Assembly: GCA_018820395.1 (NCBI GenBank)
Contig: JAHJOG010000219.1
Location: 1 to 48,337, forward strand
Direction of reading: 5' to 3'
From: Gammaproteobacteria bacterium
Lineage (GTDB): Bacteria; Pseudomonadota; Gammaproteobacteria; Burkholderiales; Burkholderiaceae_C
Length of the DNA stretch: 48,337 nucleotides
The notes beneath the pieces were generated by a model. That model had not been told where the DNA came from. It worked only from the letters and a program-made list of their open reading frames with translations, and ran no database searches. Numbering within the stretch: the first letter of the stretch is position 1; the number at the start of each line of letters is the position of its first letter. Shown here one piece after another: positions 26,737-34,616 of this stretch. The position numbers and the translations under genes are program-made.

Positions 26737-27201
26737 CTACAAGGCCCGGCCGATCACCGCCAGCGCGAACACGCCGACGCCCAGGCCGAGGTTGATCGCC
26801 ACCAGCTGGCGGATCGTGCCTAACTGCGCGCCAGCGGCAGGCCAGTCGCGCGCATCCACGGCGCGCCGCAAGCGCGGATAAGGCGCGAAGCGGACGTGCA
26901 AAAACAGCGCCATCATCACCAGGCCCACGGCCAGCATGGCATGCACGCTCCAGTGGACGCGGGCGAATCCTCCACGAAGCGCGATCATCCAGAAGCCGCT
27001 CACGAGCAACACGGCCACGGCCACCGAAACACCCGCGAAGAATCGCTGCAGCACTTGCGCCATCAAAGGCAGCCGCGACGGCGGTTCGAGCGTGCTCACG
27101 GCGGCGGGGCGCACGGCGTAGTGCATCACCGCCATGCCGCCGACCCAGAAAGCGGCGGCGACGAGGTGGAGGAAAAGAAGGAGCAAAGGCAGCATGGACA
27201 T
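26737..27201 (-). CDS. CopD-family membrane protein
   Basis: 154 aa from MSMLPLLLLFLHL; four transmembrane helices. The opening LLLLFLHLVAAAFWVGGMAVMHYAVRPAA with its H...G motif is typical of the CopD/YkvN-like family of small membrane proteins. The middle helix (VAVAVLLVSGFWMIALRGG) and the HAMLAVGLVMMALFLHVRFAPYPRL segment follow the same pattern. A role in copper handling is only implied by the name; no copper gene is nearby. Divergent from the DUF427 gene with 42 bp between starts. Confidence 0.8.
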   Translation of the reverse strand: MSMLPLLLLFLHLVAAAFWVGGMAVMHYAVRPAAVSTLEPPSRLPLMAQVLQRFFAGVSVAVAVLLVSGFWMIALRGGFARVHWSVHAMLAVGLVMMALFLHVRFAPYPRLRRAVDARDWPAAGAQLGTIRQLVAINLGLGVGVFALAVIGRAL

Positions 27202-27243
27202 GCCCGAGCGTAGACCAGATCGTCGGTTAAGGTCCGGCGGATC

Positions 27244-27798
27244 ATGTCGAACGATGCCGAACGAATCGCCCGGGCCCGCGCGCAGTGGCGCTATGTCGGG
27301 CAGGAGCGTCCGCCCTTTGCGGTCGAGCCGCGGGCGGGGCAGGAGTCGGTCTGGGACTACCCCAGGCCTCCGCGCATCGAGCGGGACGCGCGCGAAATCG
27401 TGATCTGCCTCGGCGTGACCGAGATCGCTCGCACGCGGCGCGCGTTGCGCGTGCTCGAGACGGCCAGCCCGCCGACTTTCTATCTGCCGATCGACGACAT
27501 CCGGTCGAACGTGCTCGAAAGCGCCAGCGGGTCGTCGTTCTGCGAATGGAAGGGCGACGCGCGCTATCTGTCGGTGGTGGTCGGCCGCGAGCGGCTCGAG
27601 TCGGCGGCCTGGTCCTATCCCGACCCGCTCTCGGGCTTCGAGCCGCTGCAGGACCACGTGGCCTTCTATCCGCACCGCCTGGACTGCCGGGTGGACGGCG
27701 AGCGCGCGCTCCCGCAGCCCGGCAGGTTCTATGCGGGCTGGATCACACCGGAACTGGTGGGGCCGTTCAAGGGAGAGCCCGGCTCGTCGGGTTGGTAG
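27244..27798 (+). CDS. DUF427-domain protein
   Basis: 184 aa. The DUF427 core is about residues 40-150: DYPRPPRIERDAREIVICLGVTEIA, then TFYLPIDDIR, CEWKGDARYLSVVVG and the C-terminal WSYPDP-FEPLQDHVAFYPHRLDC. The family is a small beta-rich fold with unknown reaction, common in proteobacteria and actinobacteria. The last 32 bp overlap the 3' end of the opposing EamA gene. Confidence 0.88.
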   Translation: MSNDAERIARARAQWRYVGQERPPFAVEPRAGQESVWDYPRPPRIERDAREIVICLGVTEIARTRRALRVLETASPPTFYLPIDDIRSNVLESASGSSFCEWKGDARYLSVVVGRERLESAAWSYPDPLSGFEPLQDHVAFYPHRLDCRVDGERALPQPGRFYAGWITPELVGPFKGEPGSSGW

Positions 27799-28705
27799 TC
27801 GCGGTCTCGTCGGGCGCCGGTCGCCGATTGACGAGCACGATGCCCAGCGCGACACCGGCCAGCGCCAGCACCAGTTGGACGGTCAGCGCTTCGGACAGCA
27901 GCAATACGCCGAACAGCAACGCGAACAACGGGGTTAGGAAAGTGAACGACGAGATGCGCGTGGCCGGGTAGTGGCGCAGCAACCACATCCAGGCGAGGTA
28001 GCTGGCGAAGGCACCGACCGCGGTCTGCAGCCCGATCGAGAACCAGGCTTGGCCCGAATACGACAGGCTCCACGTCTCGCCCAGGGCCAGCGAAAGCAGA
28101 GGCGACACCACGACCGTCACGGCCAATTGATAGAAGAGCGTTTTTTCTGCGCTCGCCGTGGCGAGCCGCGATGCGCGAATCGTGAGCGTCGTCAGCCCCC
28201 ACAGAATGCCGCCGGCCAGCGCCAGTGCGTCGCCGCCCAGGCGGCCCGACGCGTCGTGCATGAAGCTCTCGCTGAAGGCCACGATCACGCCCAGGAACGC
28301 GATGCCGAGCCCCAGCCACTGCACGCCGCGCAGGCGCTCCGCCTTGACCAGCCGCGGAAGCAGAAGCGCCACGACGAAGGGTGAGGTGTAGAGAAAGATC
28401 GTGAGCCGCGAAGCGGTGGTGAGCTGCAGGCCGATGTAGATGCAGGCGAACTCGCCTGCAAAGAGCAGCCCGGCGAGCAAGCCCGCCGCCAAGGTGCCGT
28501 CGCGCCCGAAGAGCGGAATGCGCCGCACGATGCACCAGACCCACAGCAAGGCGAGGGCGCCCGTCATGCGCAGCGACGCCTGCCACAGCGGAGGGACTTC
28601 CGCGACAGTGGTCTTGATCAGCACCTGCTGGAAGCCCCAGAAGGCGCAGCAGGCGATCAGCAGGGAAACGGCCAGGCCGTCGAGATGGTTCTTGCGCTCG
28701 GTCAT
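27767..28705 (-). CDS. EamA/DMT-family transporter
   Basis: 312 aa with ten transmembrane helices in two EamA repeats (about 15-145 and 160-300). Typical stretches: ACCAFWGFQQVLIK in helix 1, LTTASRLTIFLYTSPFVVALLLP at the end of the first repeat, and LRHYPATRISSFTFLTPLFALLFG in the second. Members export amino acids, metabolites or drugs; the cargo cannot be told from the sequence. Its coding end overlaps the DUF427 gene tail-to-tail by 32 bp. Confidence 0.9.
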   Translation of the reverse strand: MTERKNHLDGLAVSLLIACCAFWGFQQVLIKTTVAEVPPLWQASLRMTGALALLWVWCIVRRIPLFGRDGTLAAGLLAGLLFAGEFACIYIGLQLTTASRLTIFLYTSPFVVALLLPRLVKAERLRGVQWLGLGIAFLGVIVAFSESFMHDASGRLGGDALALAGGILWGLTTLTIRASRLATASAEKTLFYQLAVTVVVSPLLSLALGETWSLSYSGQAWFSIGLQTAVGAFASYLAWMWLLRHYPATRISSFTFLTPLFALLFGVLLLSEALTVQLVLALAGVALGIVLVNRRPAPDETATTNPTSRALP

Positions 28706-28774
28706 CTTGTTGTTGTCTTTCTGGCTTGTCTCGGTGTCGCTCTCGGCAGGCGTCCGCCACGGCGGGCTGTTCGG

Positions 28775-29284
28775 CTAGAGCGGATGTTCGGTGTAGAAGC
28801 GCCCGCCGTGAAAGAGAAGCGGCGACGCGCCGGGATGGTAGGCGCAGCGCTCCACTTCGCCGACGAAGATCACGTGGTCACCCTCGTCGTAGCGGCTTCG
28901 GTTGAAACATTCGAAGGTGGCGGCCGCGCCCGCCAGCACGGGTGCGCCGCCTTGGCCTTCGGTGAAGCCGACATCGATCCAGCGATCCACGTCCTTGGCG
29001 GCAAAGCGTTCGGCCAGGGCTTTCTGGTTGGTGGCCAGCACGTTCACCGTGTAGTGGGAACCGGTGCTGAGCGCCGCCATCGACGCGGCTCCGCGCGACA
29101 GGCTCCACAGAACCAGCGGCGGGTCGAGCGACACGGAGTTGAAGGAGTTCGCCGTGAGACCGACCAGGGTCCCGTCCGTCGCGCGCGCCGTGACGATGGT
29201 GACGCCGGTCGCGAACATGCCGAGCGCTTCGCGAAACTCGTCGGGCGTGAAGGAAGGTGGCTTGGCCTGGAGTGGAGTGATCAC
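28775..29284 (-). CDS. Flavin reductase-family protein
   Basis: 169 aa FMN-binding split-barrel. FATGVTIVTARATDGTLVGLTANSFNSVSLDPPLVLWSL is the family hallmark, and GDHVIFVGEVERC near the end is also conserved. Such proteins use NAD(P)H to reduce FMN/FAD for a partner monooxygenase, but no monooxygenase is adjacent. A GTG start at 29284 (MITPLQAKPPSFTPDEFREALG) was chosen because the first ATG would cut into the conserved N-terminus. Confidence 0.85.
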   Translation of the reverse strand: MITPLQAKPPSFTPDEFREALGMFATGVTIVTARATDGTLVGLTANSFNSVSLDPPLVLWSLSRGAASMAALSTGSHYTVNVLATNQKALAERFAAKDVDRWIDVGFTEGQGGAPVLAGAAATFECFNRSRYDEGDHVIFVGEVERCAYHPGASPLLFHGGRFYTEHPL

Positions 29285-29361
29285 GAGGAAGAAAGCTGCA
29301 GCGGGAACGACCGTCCATTCTGGCCCGTCGCCCGCCAGCCCGCAGGGCGGCGCCCGCGCGC

Positions 29362-30591
29362 CTAGCCGAAGAACCAGTAGCCCACGCCGATCGCCGCGAC
29401 GACGCCTGCGAGTTCGGCAAGCAGCGCGCAACCCACCGCATGCCGTGCGCGTTGGATACCGACGGCCCCGAAGTAGACCGCCAGCACATAGAAGGTGGTC
29501 TCGGTGCTGCCCTGGACCGTGGCCGCGACCAGCGCCGGAAAGCTGTCCACGCCCTGGCTCTGCATGGTCTCGATCAGCATGGCGCGCGCGGCGCTGCCCG
29601 AGAAGGGCTTGACCAGCGCAGTGGGCAGCGCATCCACGAAACGCGTGTCCCACCCGGTGAGGGACACGGCCCAGCGGATGCCGTCGAGCAGCAGATCCAG
29701 GGCACCCGACGCGCGGAGCACACCGACGGCACACAGCATGGCCACCAGGTAGGGCAGCAGACTCTTCGCCACGTCGAAGCCCTCCCGCGCGCCTTCGACG
29801 AAGCATTCGTACACCTTCACTCGGCGCGCCATACCGAAGAGCAGAAAGGCAATGATCAGCCCGAAGAGCGTCAGGTTGCCCAGCAACGACGACAGAGACG
29901 ACAGCGCGCTCGCCGAGAGGTGGGCCAGCAAGGCCATGAACCCGGCCAGCACGAGCGCACCGGGGATCAGATAGGCCAGCACCACGGGGTCCCACAGCTT
30001 CAGTCGCTGGACCAGTGCCACCGACAACAAGCCGACCAGGGTCGACGCGCTGGTCGCGAGCAGGATCGGCAGAAACACCAGCGTCGGGTCGGCCGCCCCC
30101 TGCTGCGCCCGGTACATGAAGATCGTGACGGGCAGCAGCGTCAACGACGATGCATTGAGCACCAGGAACAGGATCTGCGCGTTGCTTGCCGTGGTGGCGC
30201 TCGGATTGAGCGTCTGCAGCTCGCGCATCGCCTTCAGGCCGATCGGCGTGGCCGCGTTGTCCAGCCCGAGCGCGTTGGCCGCGAAGTTGAGCGTGATGAG
30301 GCCGAGCGCCGGATGGCCCGCCGGCACCTCGGGCATCAAGCGTCGGAACAGCGGGCCGAGCAGCCGCGCGAGCAGCGCCACCAGTCCGGCGGCTTCCGCG
30401 ATGCGCAGAAAGCCGAGCCACAGCGTCAATGTGCCGAACAGCAGCACCATCACTTCGACCGACAGCCGGGCCATGGCGAACAGGCTTTCAACCAGCGAGG
30501 CGAACACGCTGGCGTCGCCGCCCAGGAGCCAGCGGCCCATCGCGGTCAGTGCCGCAGCCAGAAAGAAACCGAGCCAGAGCGCGTTGAGCAC
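29362..30591 (-). CDS. SpmA-SpmB-type fusion (nucleoside recognition/Gate domain membrane protein)
   Basis: 409 aa with about ten transmembrane helices and two Gate (nucleoside recognition) domains. The N-terminal half (LTLWLGFLRIAEAAGLVALLARLLGPLFRRLMPEVP, then NFAANALGLDNAATPIGLKAM) resembles SpmA; the C-terminal half (GAREGFDVAKSLLPYLVAMLCAVGVLRASG, then QGSTETTFYVLAVYFGAVG) resembles SpmB. In Bacillus these are separate spore-maturation proteins; here they are one chain in a non-sporulating lineage. A GTG start at 30591 lies 5 bp after the alanine racemase stop, so it is co-transcribed with alr. Function outside spores is unknown. Confidence 0.86.
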   Translation of the reverse strand: MLNALWLGFFLAAALTAMGRWLLGGDASVFASLVESLFAMARLSVEVMVLLFGTLTLWLGFLRIAEAAGLVALLARLLGPLFRRLMPEVPAGHPALGLITLNFAANALGLDNAATPIGLKAMRELQTLNPSATTASNAQILFLVLNASSLTLLPVTIFMYRAQQGAADPTLVFLPILLATSASTLVGLLSVALVQRLKLWDPVVLAYLIPGALVLAGFMALLAHLSASALSSLSSLLGNLTLFGLIIAFLLFGMARRVKVYECFVEGAREGFDVAKSLLPYLVAMLCAVGVLRASGALDLLLDGIRWAVSLTGWDTRFVDALPTALVKPFSGSAARAMLIETMQSQGVDSFPALVAATVQGSTETTFYVLAVYFGAVGIQRARHAVGCALLAELAGVVAAIGVGYWFFG

Positions 30592-30596
30592 GCGAC

Positions 30597-31685
30597 TCAA
30601 TCGACCGCGAAGGGAACCCGTGGCGCCACGGCGCACATGAGTTCGTAGCCGACCGTGCCCGCCGCTTGCGCCACATCGTCGATCGACAGCAGCGCGCCGC
30701 CGGACGCGCGGCCCCACAGCGTGACCTCGCTGCCGATGCGGCCACTTGGCACGCCGGTCAGGTCGACCGTGATCATGTCCATGCTGACCCGCCCGACCAT
30801 GCGCGTGCGCACGCCGTCGACCAGCACCGGGGTGCCGGTCGAGCAGTGACGGGGGTAACCGTCGGCATAGCCGACCGCGGCGATGCCGATGGTGATCGGG
30901 CCGTCCGCGCTGAAGCTGGAACCGTAACCGACCGTGTCGCCTGCAGCCAGGGTCTGCACCCCGATGAGTCGGGTCGACAGTGTCATGGCGGGCTGCAATT
31001 GCCAATGCTCGGCATCGTGCGCCGGGAAGTCGGGGGCGCTGCCATACAACATGATGCCCGGCCGAACCCAATCACCGCGCGCTTCGTCGGCATGGCGCAA
31101 GGTGGCTGCGCTGTTTGCCAACGAGCGGTCACCGGGCAGATCGCGCGCCGCCTGCTCGAAGGTCTGCATCTGGTGACGGATCCCGCGCGGCCCGTCCGCG
31201 TCGCTGAAGTGGGTCATCAGCGAAATCTCGTCGACCTGCGGCAGCGCGCTCAGGCGGGTCCAGGCGGCCCGAAAGCGTTCGGGGGCGAAGCCGAGCCGGT
31301 TCATGCCCGAGTTCATCTTGAGGAACACGCGATGCGCAGAGTGCGTCTTGTGGGCCGCCAGCATGTCGATCTGCGCGTCGCAGTGCACCGTATGCCAGAG
31401 ATCGAGACGCGAGCACAGCTCGAGGTCACGCGCCTCGAACACACCCTCGAGCAACAGGATCGGGCCGCGCCAGCCCAAAGCGCGGATGCGCTCGGCTTCG
31501 GCCAGATCGAGCAGGGCGAACCCGTCAGCAGCGCGAAAGCTTTCGAAGACGCGCTCGATGCCGTGACCATAGGCATTGGCCTTGACGACCGCCCAGACCT
31601 TGGCATCGCGCGCCGAAAGCCGCGCTCGTTCGAGGTTGTGGCGCAGACCCTGTGAGTGAGCAGTGGCGAGAATGGGGCGTGGCAT
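30597..31685 (-). CDS. alr: Alanine racemase
   Basis: 362 aa PLP enzyme making D-alanine for peptidoglycan. The PLP Lys35 is in VWAVVKANAYGHG; the opposing catalytic Tyr is in DTVGYGSSFSADGP; further family stretches are MNSGMNRLGF, IMLYGS, AAVGYADGYPRH and VGRVSMDMITVDL. MPRPILATAHSQGLRHNLERAR is the usual proteobacterial start. First gene of a two-gene unit with the SpmA-SpmB fusion; divergent from lplT with 168 bp between, in which TATAAC (31777-31782) is a possible -10. Confidence 0.96.
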   Translation of the reverse strand: MPRPILATAHSQGLRHNLERARLSARDAKVWAVVKANAYGHGIERVFESFRAADGFALLDLAEAERIRALGWRGPILLLEGVFEARDLELCSRLDLWHTVHCDAQIDMLAAHKTHSAHRVFLKMNSGMNRLGFAPERFRAAWTRLSALPQVDEISLMTHFSDADGPRGIRHQMQTFEQAARDLPGDRSLANSAATLRHADEARGDWVRPGIMLYGSAPDFPAHDAEHWQLQPAMTLSTRLIGVQTLAAGDTVGYGSSFSADGPITIGIAAVGYADGYPRHCSTGTPVLVDGVRTRMVGRVSMDMITVDLTGVPSGRIGSEVTLWGRASGGALLSIDDVAQAAGTVGYELMCAVAPRVPFAVD

Positions 31686-31853
31686 GGACAGACTTGTGGA
31701 AGGCCCGGGAAAGTGACGCCATCCCGGCGCGTCGCTCAAAGAGGCAGAGCGACATTTTGGCATTGCACCCCCATGCTATAACCGCGCATCCCGCTCGCAC
31801 CGCGGCCCTTTTTCACCATCGCCAGCCCCGCCCCACTGGCCACCAGCCCATCG

Positions 31854-33158
31854 ATGAAGCGCGGTTTTTACACCATCATGTCGGCCCAGTTCTTCTCGTC
31901 GCTGGCCGACAACGCGCTTTTCGTCGCCGCCGTGGAACTGATGCGCAACGACGGTGCACCCGAATGGCAGCGCGCGGCGCTGGTGCCGATCTTCACCATC
32001 TTCTACGTCGCGCTGGCACCGCTGGTCGGCGCCTTTGCCGACGCCCTGCCCAAGGGCAAGGTGATGTTCGTCAGCAATGCGATCAAGGTCGTGGGCTGCC
32101 TGATCATGTTGTTCGGTGCCCATCCCCTGCTCGCCTACGCGGTGGTGGGTCTCGGTGCTGCAGCGTATTCGCCGGCCAAGTACGGAATCCTCACGGAGCT
32201 CTTGCCTTCGTCGCAATTGGTCAAGGCCAATGGCTGGATCGAGGGCCTGACCATCGCGTCCATCATTCTCGGCATCGTGCTCGGTGGACAGCTGGTCGGG
32301 CATGTGGTGTCCAGCCGACTTTTGGCCCTGGACTTTCCGATCATCGATACCGGCGTCGACACGCCGCCCGAAGCGGCGATCGCCGCGTTGATCCTGGTCT
32401 ACATGCTGGCCGCCTGGTTCAACACGCGGATCCCGCTCACCGGCGTTGAAATGCGTCCGTTGCGCGCCAATCCGCATCATGGCGTGGTCCGCAACATGGT
32501 CGCGCTGGTGCCCGACTTCTGGCACTGCAATGCACGGCTCTGGCGCGATCGGCTCGGGCAGATCTCGTTGGCGACCACCACCCTCTTCTGGGGCGCGGGC
32601 GGAAACCTCAAATACATCGTACTGGCATGGGCCTCGCTTGCGCTCGGCTACAGCACGGCGCAGGCTTCCGCGCTGACCGGCGTTGTCGCGATCGGCACGG
32701 CCATCGGCGCGATCGTCGCGTCCATGCGCATGCGCCTGGATCTGGCCACGCGCGTCATCCCGCTCGGAATTGCGATGGGGCTGCTGCTGATCGGAATGAA
32801 CTACATCACCAACCTGTGGGTGGCGGTGCCGTTCCTGATCCTGCTCGGAGGCCTCGGCGGCTTCCTGGTCGTTCCGATGAACGCGCTGCTGCAGCACCGC
32901 GGTCACAACCTGATGGGCGCGGGCCGGTCGATCGCGGTTCAGAACTTCAACGAGAACGCCAGCATCCTGATCCTCGGCGCGTTCTACAGTGCCTGCACGG
33001 GCTTCGGTTTGTCGGCCTATTCGGCGATCACTGCCTTCGGCATCGTGGTCGCGGGCTTCATGTGGCTCGTTCGGCGCTGGCACCAGAGCAATTGCCGTAA
33101 ATACCCTGAAGAGATCGCGCATCTGCTGGCCATTGCGCGCAGCGACAAGCATCATTGA
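31854..33158 (+). CDS. lplT: Lysophospholipid transporter LplT
   Basis: 434 aa major facilitator with twelve helices that flips lysophospholipids to the inner leaflet for re-acylation. The opening [44 protein letters not shown] [27 protein letters not shown] and [21 protein letters not shown] with [11 protein letters not shown] are LplT hallmarks. In Enterobacteria lplT is paired with aas (acyltransferase); here no acyltransferase is adjacent, and the neighbour is alr on the opposite strand. Confidence 0.95.
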   Translation: MKRGFYTIMSAQFFSSLADNALFVAAVELMRNDGAPEWQRAALVPIFTIFYVALAPLVGAFADALPKGKVMFVSNAIKVVGCLIMLFGAHPLLAYAVVGLGAAAYSPAKYGILTELLPSSQLVKANGWIEGLTIASIILGIVLGGQLVGHVVSSRLLALDFPIIDTGVDTPPEAAIAALILVYMLAAWFNTRIPLTGVEMRPLRANPHHGVVRNMVALVPDFWHCNARLWRDRLGQISLATTTLFWGAGGNLKYIVLAWASLALGYSTAQASALTGVVAIGTAIGAIVASMRMRLDLATRVIPLGIAMGLLLIGMNYITNLWVAVPFLILLGGLGGFLVVPMNALLQHRGHNLMGAGRSIAVQNFNENASILILGAFYSACTGFGLSAYSAITAFGIVVAGFMWLVRRWHQSNCRKYPEEIAHLLAIARSDKHH

Positions 33159-33192
33159 GTTCGGCCGGCCACTTCGATCAAAGGATCCGCCA

Positions 33193-33678
33193 ATGACCAG
33201 TGTCTACGACTTCGAAGCCCAGCAGATCGACGGCAAACCGGTCTCCTTGAGCCGGTTCAAGGGCCAGGTTCTGCTGATCGTCAACACGGCGAGCAAATGC
33301 GGCTTCACGCCGCAGTTCGAAGGCCTCGAAGCCTTGTACGGAAAGTACAAGGACAGGGGGTTGGTCGTGCTCGGCTTTCCTTCGAATCAATTCGGTCACC
33401 AGGACCCTGGCACGAACGAGGAAATCGGTGCGTTCTGTGTGCAGAACTACGGGGTGAGCTTCCCGATGATGGAAAAGATCGAGGTGAACGGCGCCGGCGC
33501 GTCGCCCCTCTACAAGTGGCTGACCAAGGAAGCTCCAGGCCTTCTGGGCAGCACCGCCATCAAATGGAACTTCACGAAATTTCTGATCGCTAAAGACGGC
33601 CGCGTCATCAAGCGGTATGCACCGCTCGAGACGCCGGCTTCAATGACTCGCGACATCGAAGCCGCGCTCGCGGCCTGA
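33193..33678 (+). CDS. Glutathione peroxidase (thiol peroxidase, GPx family)
   Basis: 161 aa, cysteine-type GPx that reduces hydroperoxides with thioredoxin or glutathione. The catalytic tetrad parts are visible: peroxidatic Cys36 ([11 protein letters not shown]), Gln66 ([13 protein letters not shown]) and Trp125 ([10 protein letters not shown]). A second Cys (Cys82, [10 protein letters not shown]) lies in the position used as resolving Cys by thioredoxin-dependent members. 34 bp after lplT, so possibly co-transcribed. Converges on the OmpA-type lipoprotein gene. Confidence 0.95.
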   Translation: MTSVYDFEAQQIDGKPVSLSRFKGQVLLIVNTASKCGFTPQFEGLEALYGKYKDRGLVVLGFPSNQFGHQDPGTNEEIGAFCVQNYGVSFPMMEKIEVNGAGASPLYKWLTKEAPGLLGSTAIKWNFTKFLIAKDGRVIKRYAPLETPASMTRDIEAALAA

Positions 33679-33692
33679 GCGGCGCACCGGAG

Positions 33693-34562
33693 TTATCGGG
33701 CGACGATCTCCACACGCCGGTTGGGTGCGAGGCAGGCGATCAGCGCTTGCCGATTCACCTGATCGCAGTAGACCTTGGGCTCCGCCTTGCCGCGGCCGAG
33801 CACGCCCACATTCTGAGGCGGCACGCCGCTCTGGACGAGGTAGTCGCGCACCGTGGTGGCTCGACCGAGCGAAAGTCGATCGTTGGTGGCATCGGACCCG
33901 AGCCGGTCGGTGTGCCCGACGACCTGCAGCCGCGCGCCTGCGAAGGTAGCGCGCAGGCTCTCGGCCAGCTTGTCCAGCTCGCGCAGGCCGCCCGCCTGCA
34001 GATCGGTCAGGCCGGAACGTCCGAATTCGAACAGCGCGTCCGCCGAGATTTCGACGCGACGTGGAGCGGTCGAGGCGGGGGTCGAAGCCTGAGAGCTCTC
34101 GCGGGCTCCAAGCGGCTCTTTCGGCGTGGGCTCCGCCTGCTGCGCGATTGGCACCGGTTTCTGAACTCGGTCGGCACACGCTGCCGGCGCCCAGTGAAAC
34201 GACTGTGCCACCATCTTCGTGTCGAAGAGCACCTTGTATTGGCAAGTCGTCACGCCAGAGTCGGTGCGGAAGTTGAGGATGTAGTCCCATTCGCGGACTC
34301 CCACCAGGCTCTCGCGAAAGTGGGGCCGGCCCAGCAGGTCGTACAACTGGTCCTTGGTCGCACCCGGCGCGATGCGGCGCAAGCTGTCGATGTTGGGAAA
34401 GGTTCCTTCTCGCTGCCAAGCGTGATTCCGGATGTCGGGGAACACGACTTCGGCTGAGCGGCCGTCATCGGAAACGTTCTTGCTGACGGTCGAAGTGCCG
34501 CAACCCGTGAGGGACAGCAATGCAGCGGCGACCAGCCCGAGGCTGGGACGATGGACGTTCAT
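33693..34562 (-). CDS. OmpA-domain outer-membrane lipoprotein with SmpA/BamE-like N-terminal part
   Basis: 289 aa. Signal peptide with lipobox LTGC (Cys21). Residues about 40-130 (FPNIDSLRRIAPGATKDQLYDLLGRPHFRE, then VREWDYILNF) look like the SmpA/BamE fold; the C-terminal 110 residues are an OmpA-type peptidoglycan-binding domain (DALFEFGRSGLTDLQAGGLRELDKLA, VVGHTDRLGS, GRGKAEP, NRRVEI). Peptidoglycan ligands of the OmpA fold (Asp and Arg in HTDRLGS and PNRRVEI) are present. It lies 54 bp downstream of the large adhesin gene on the same strand and is probably co-transcribed, suggesting help in anchoring or assembling the trimer. Confidence 0.9.
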   Translation of the reverse strand: MNVHRPSLGLVAAALLSLTGCGTSTVSKNVSDDGRSAEVVFPDIRNHAWQREGTFPNIDSLRRIAPGATKDQLYDLLGRPHFRESLVGVREWDYILNFRTDSGVTTCQYKVLFDTKMVAQSFHWAPAACADRVQKPVPIAQQAEPTPKEPLGARESSQASTPASTAPRRVEISADALFEFGRSGLTDLQAGGLRELDKLAESLRATFAGARLQVVGHTDRLGSDATNDRLSLGRATTVRDYLVQSGVPPQNVGVLGRGKAEPKVYCDQVNRQALIACLAPNRRVEIVAR

Positions 34563-34616
34563 ATGAAAACTCTTGTGATTTCTTGATTGAAGGATTGGCG
34601 ACGCGGTACCGATGCG

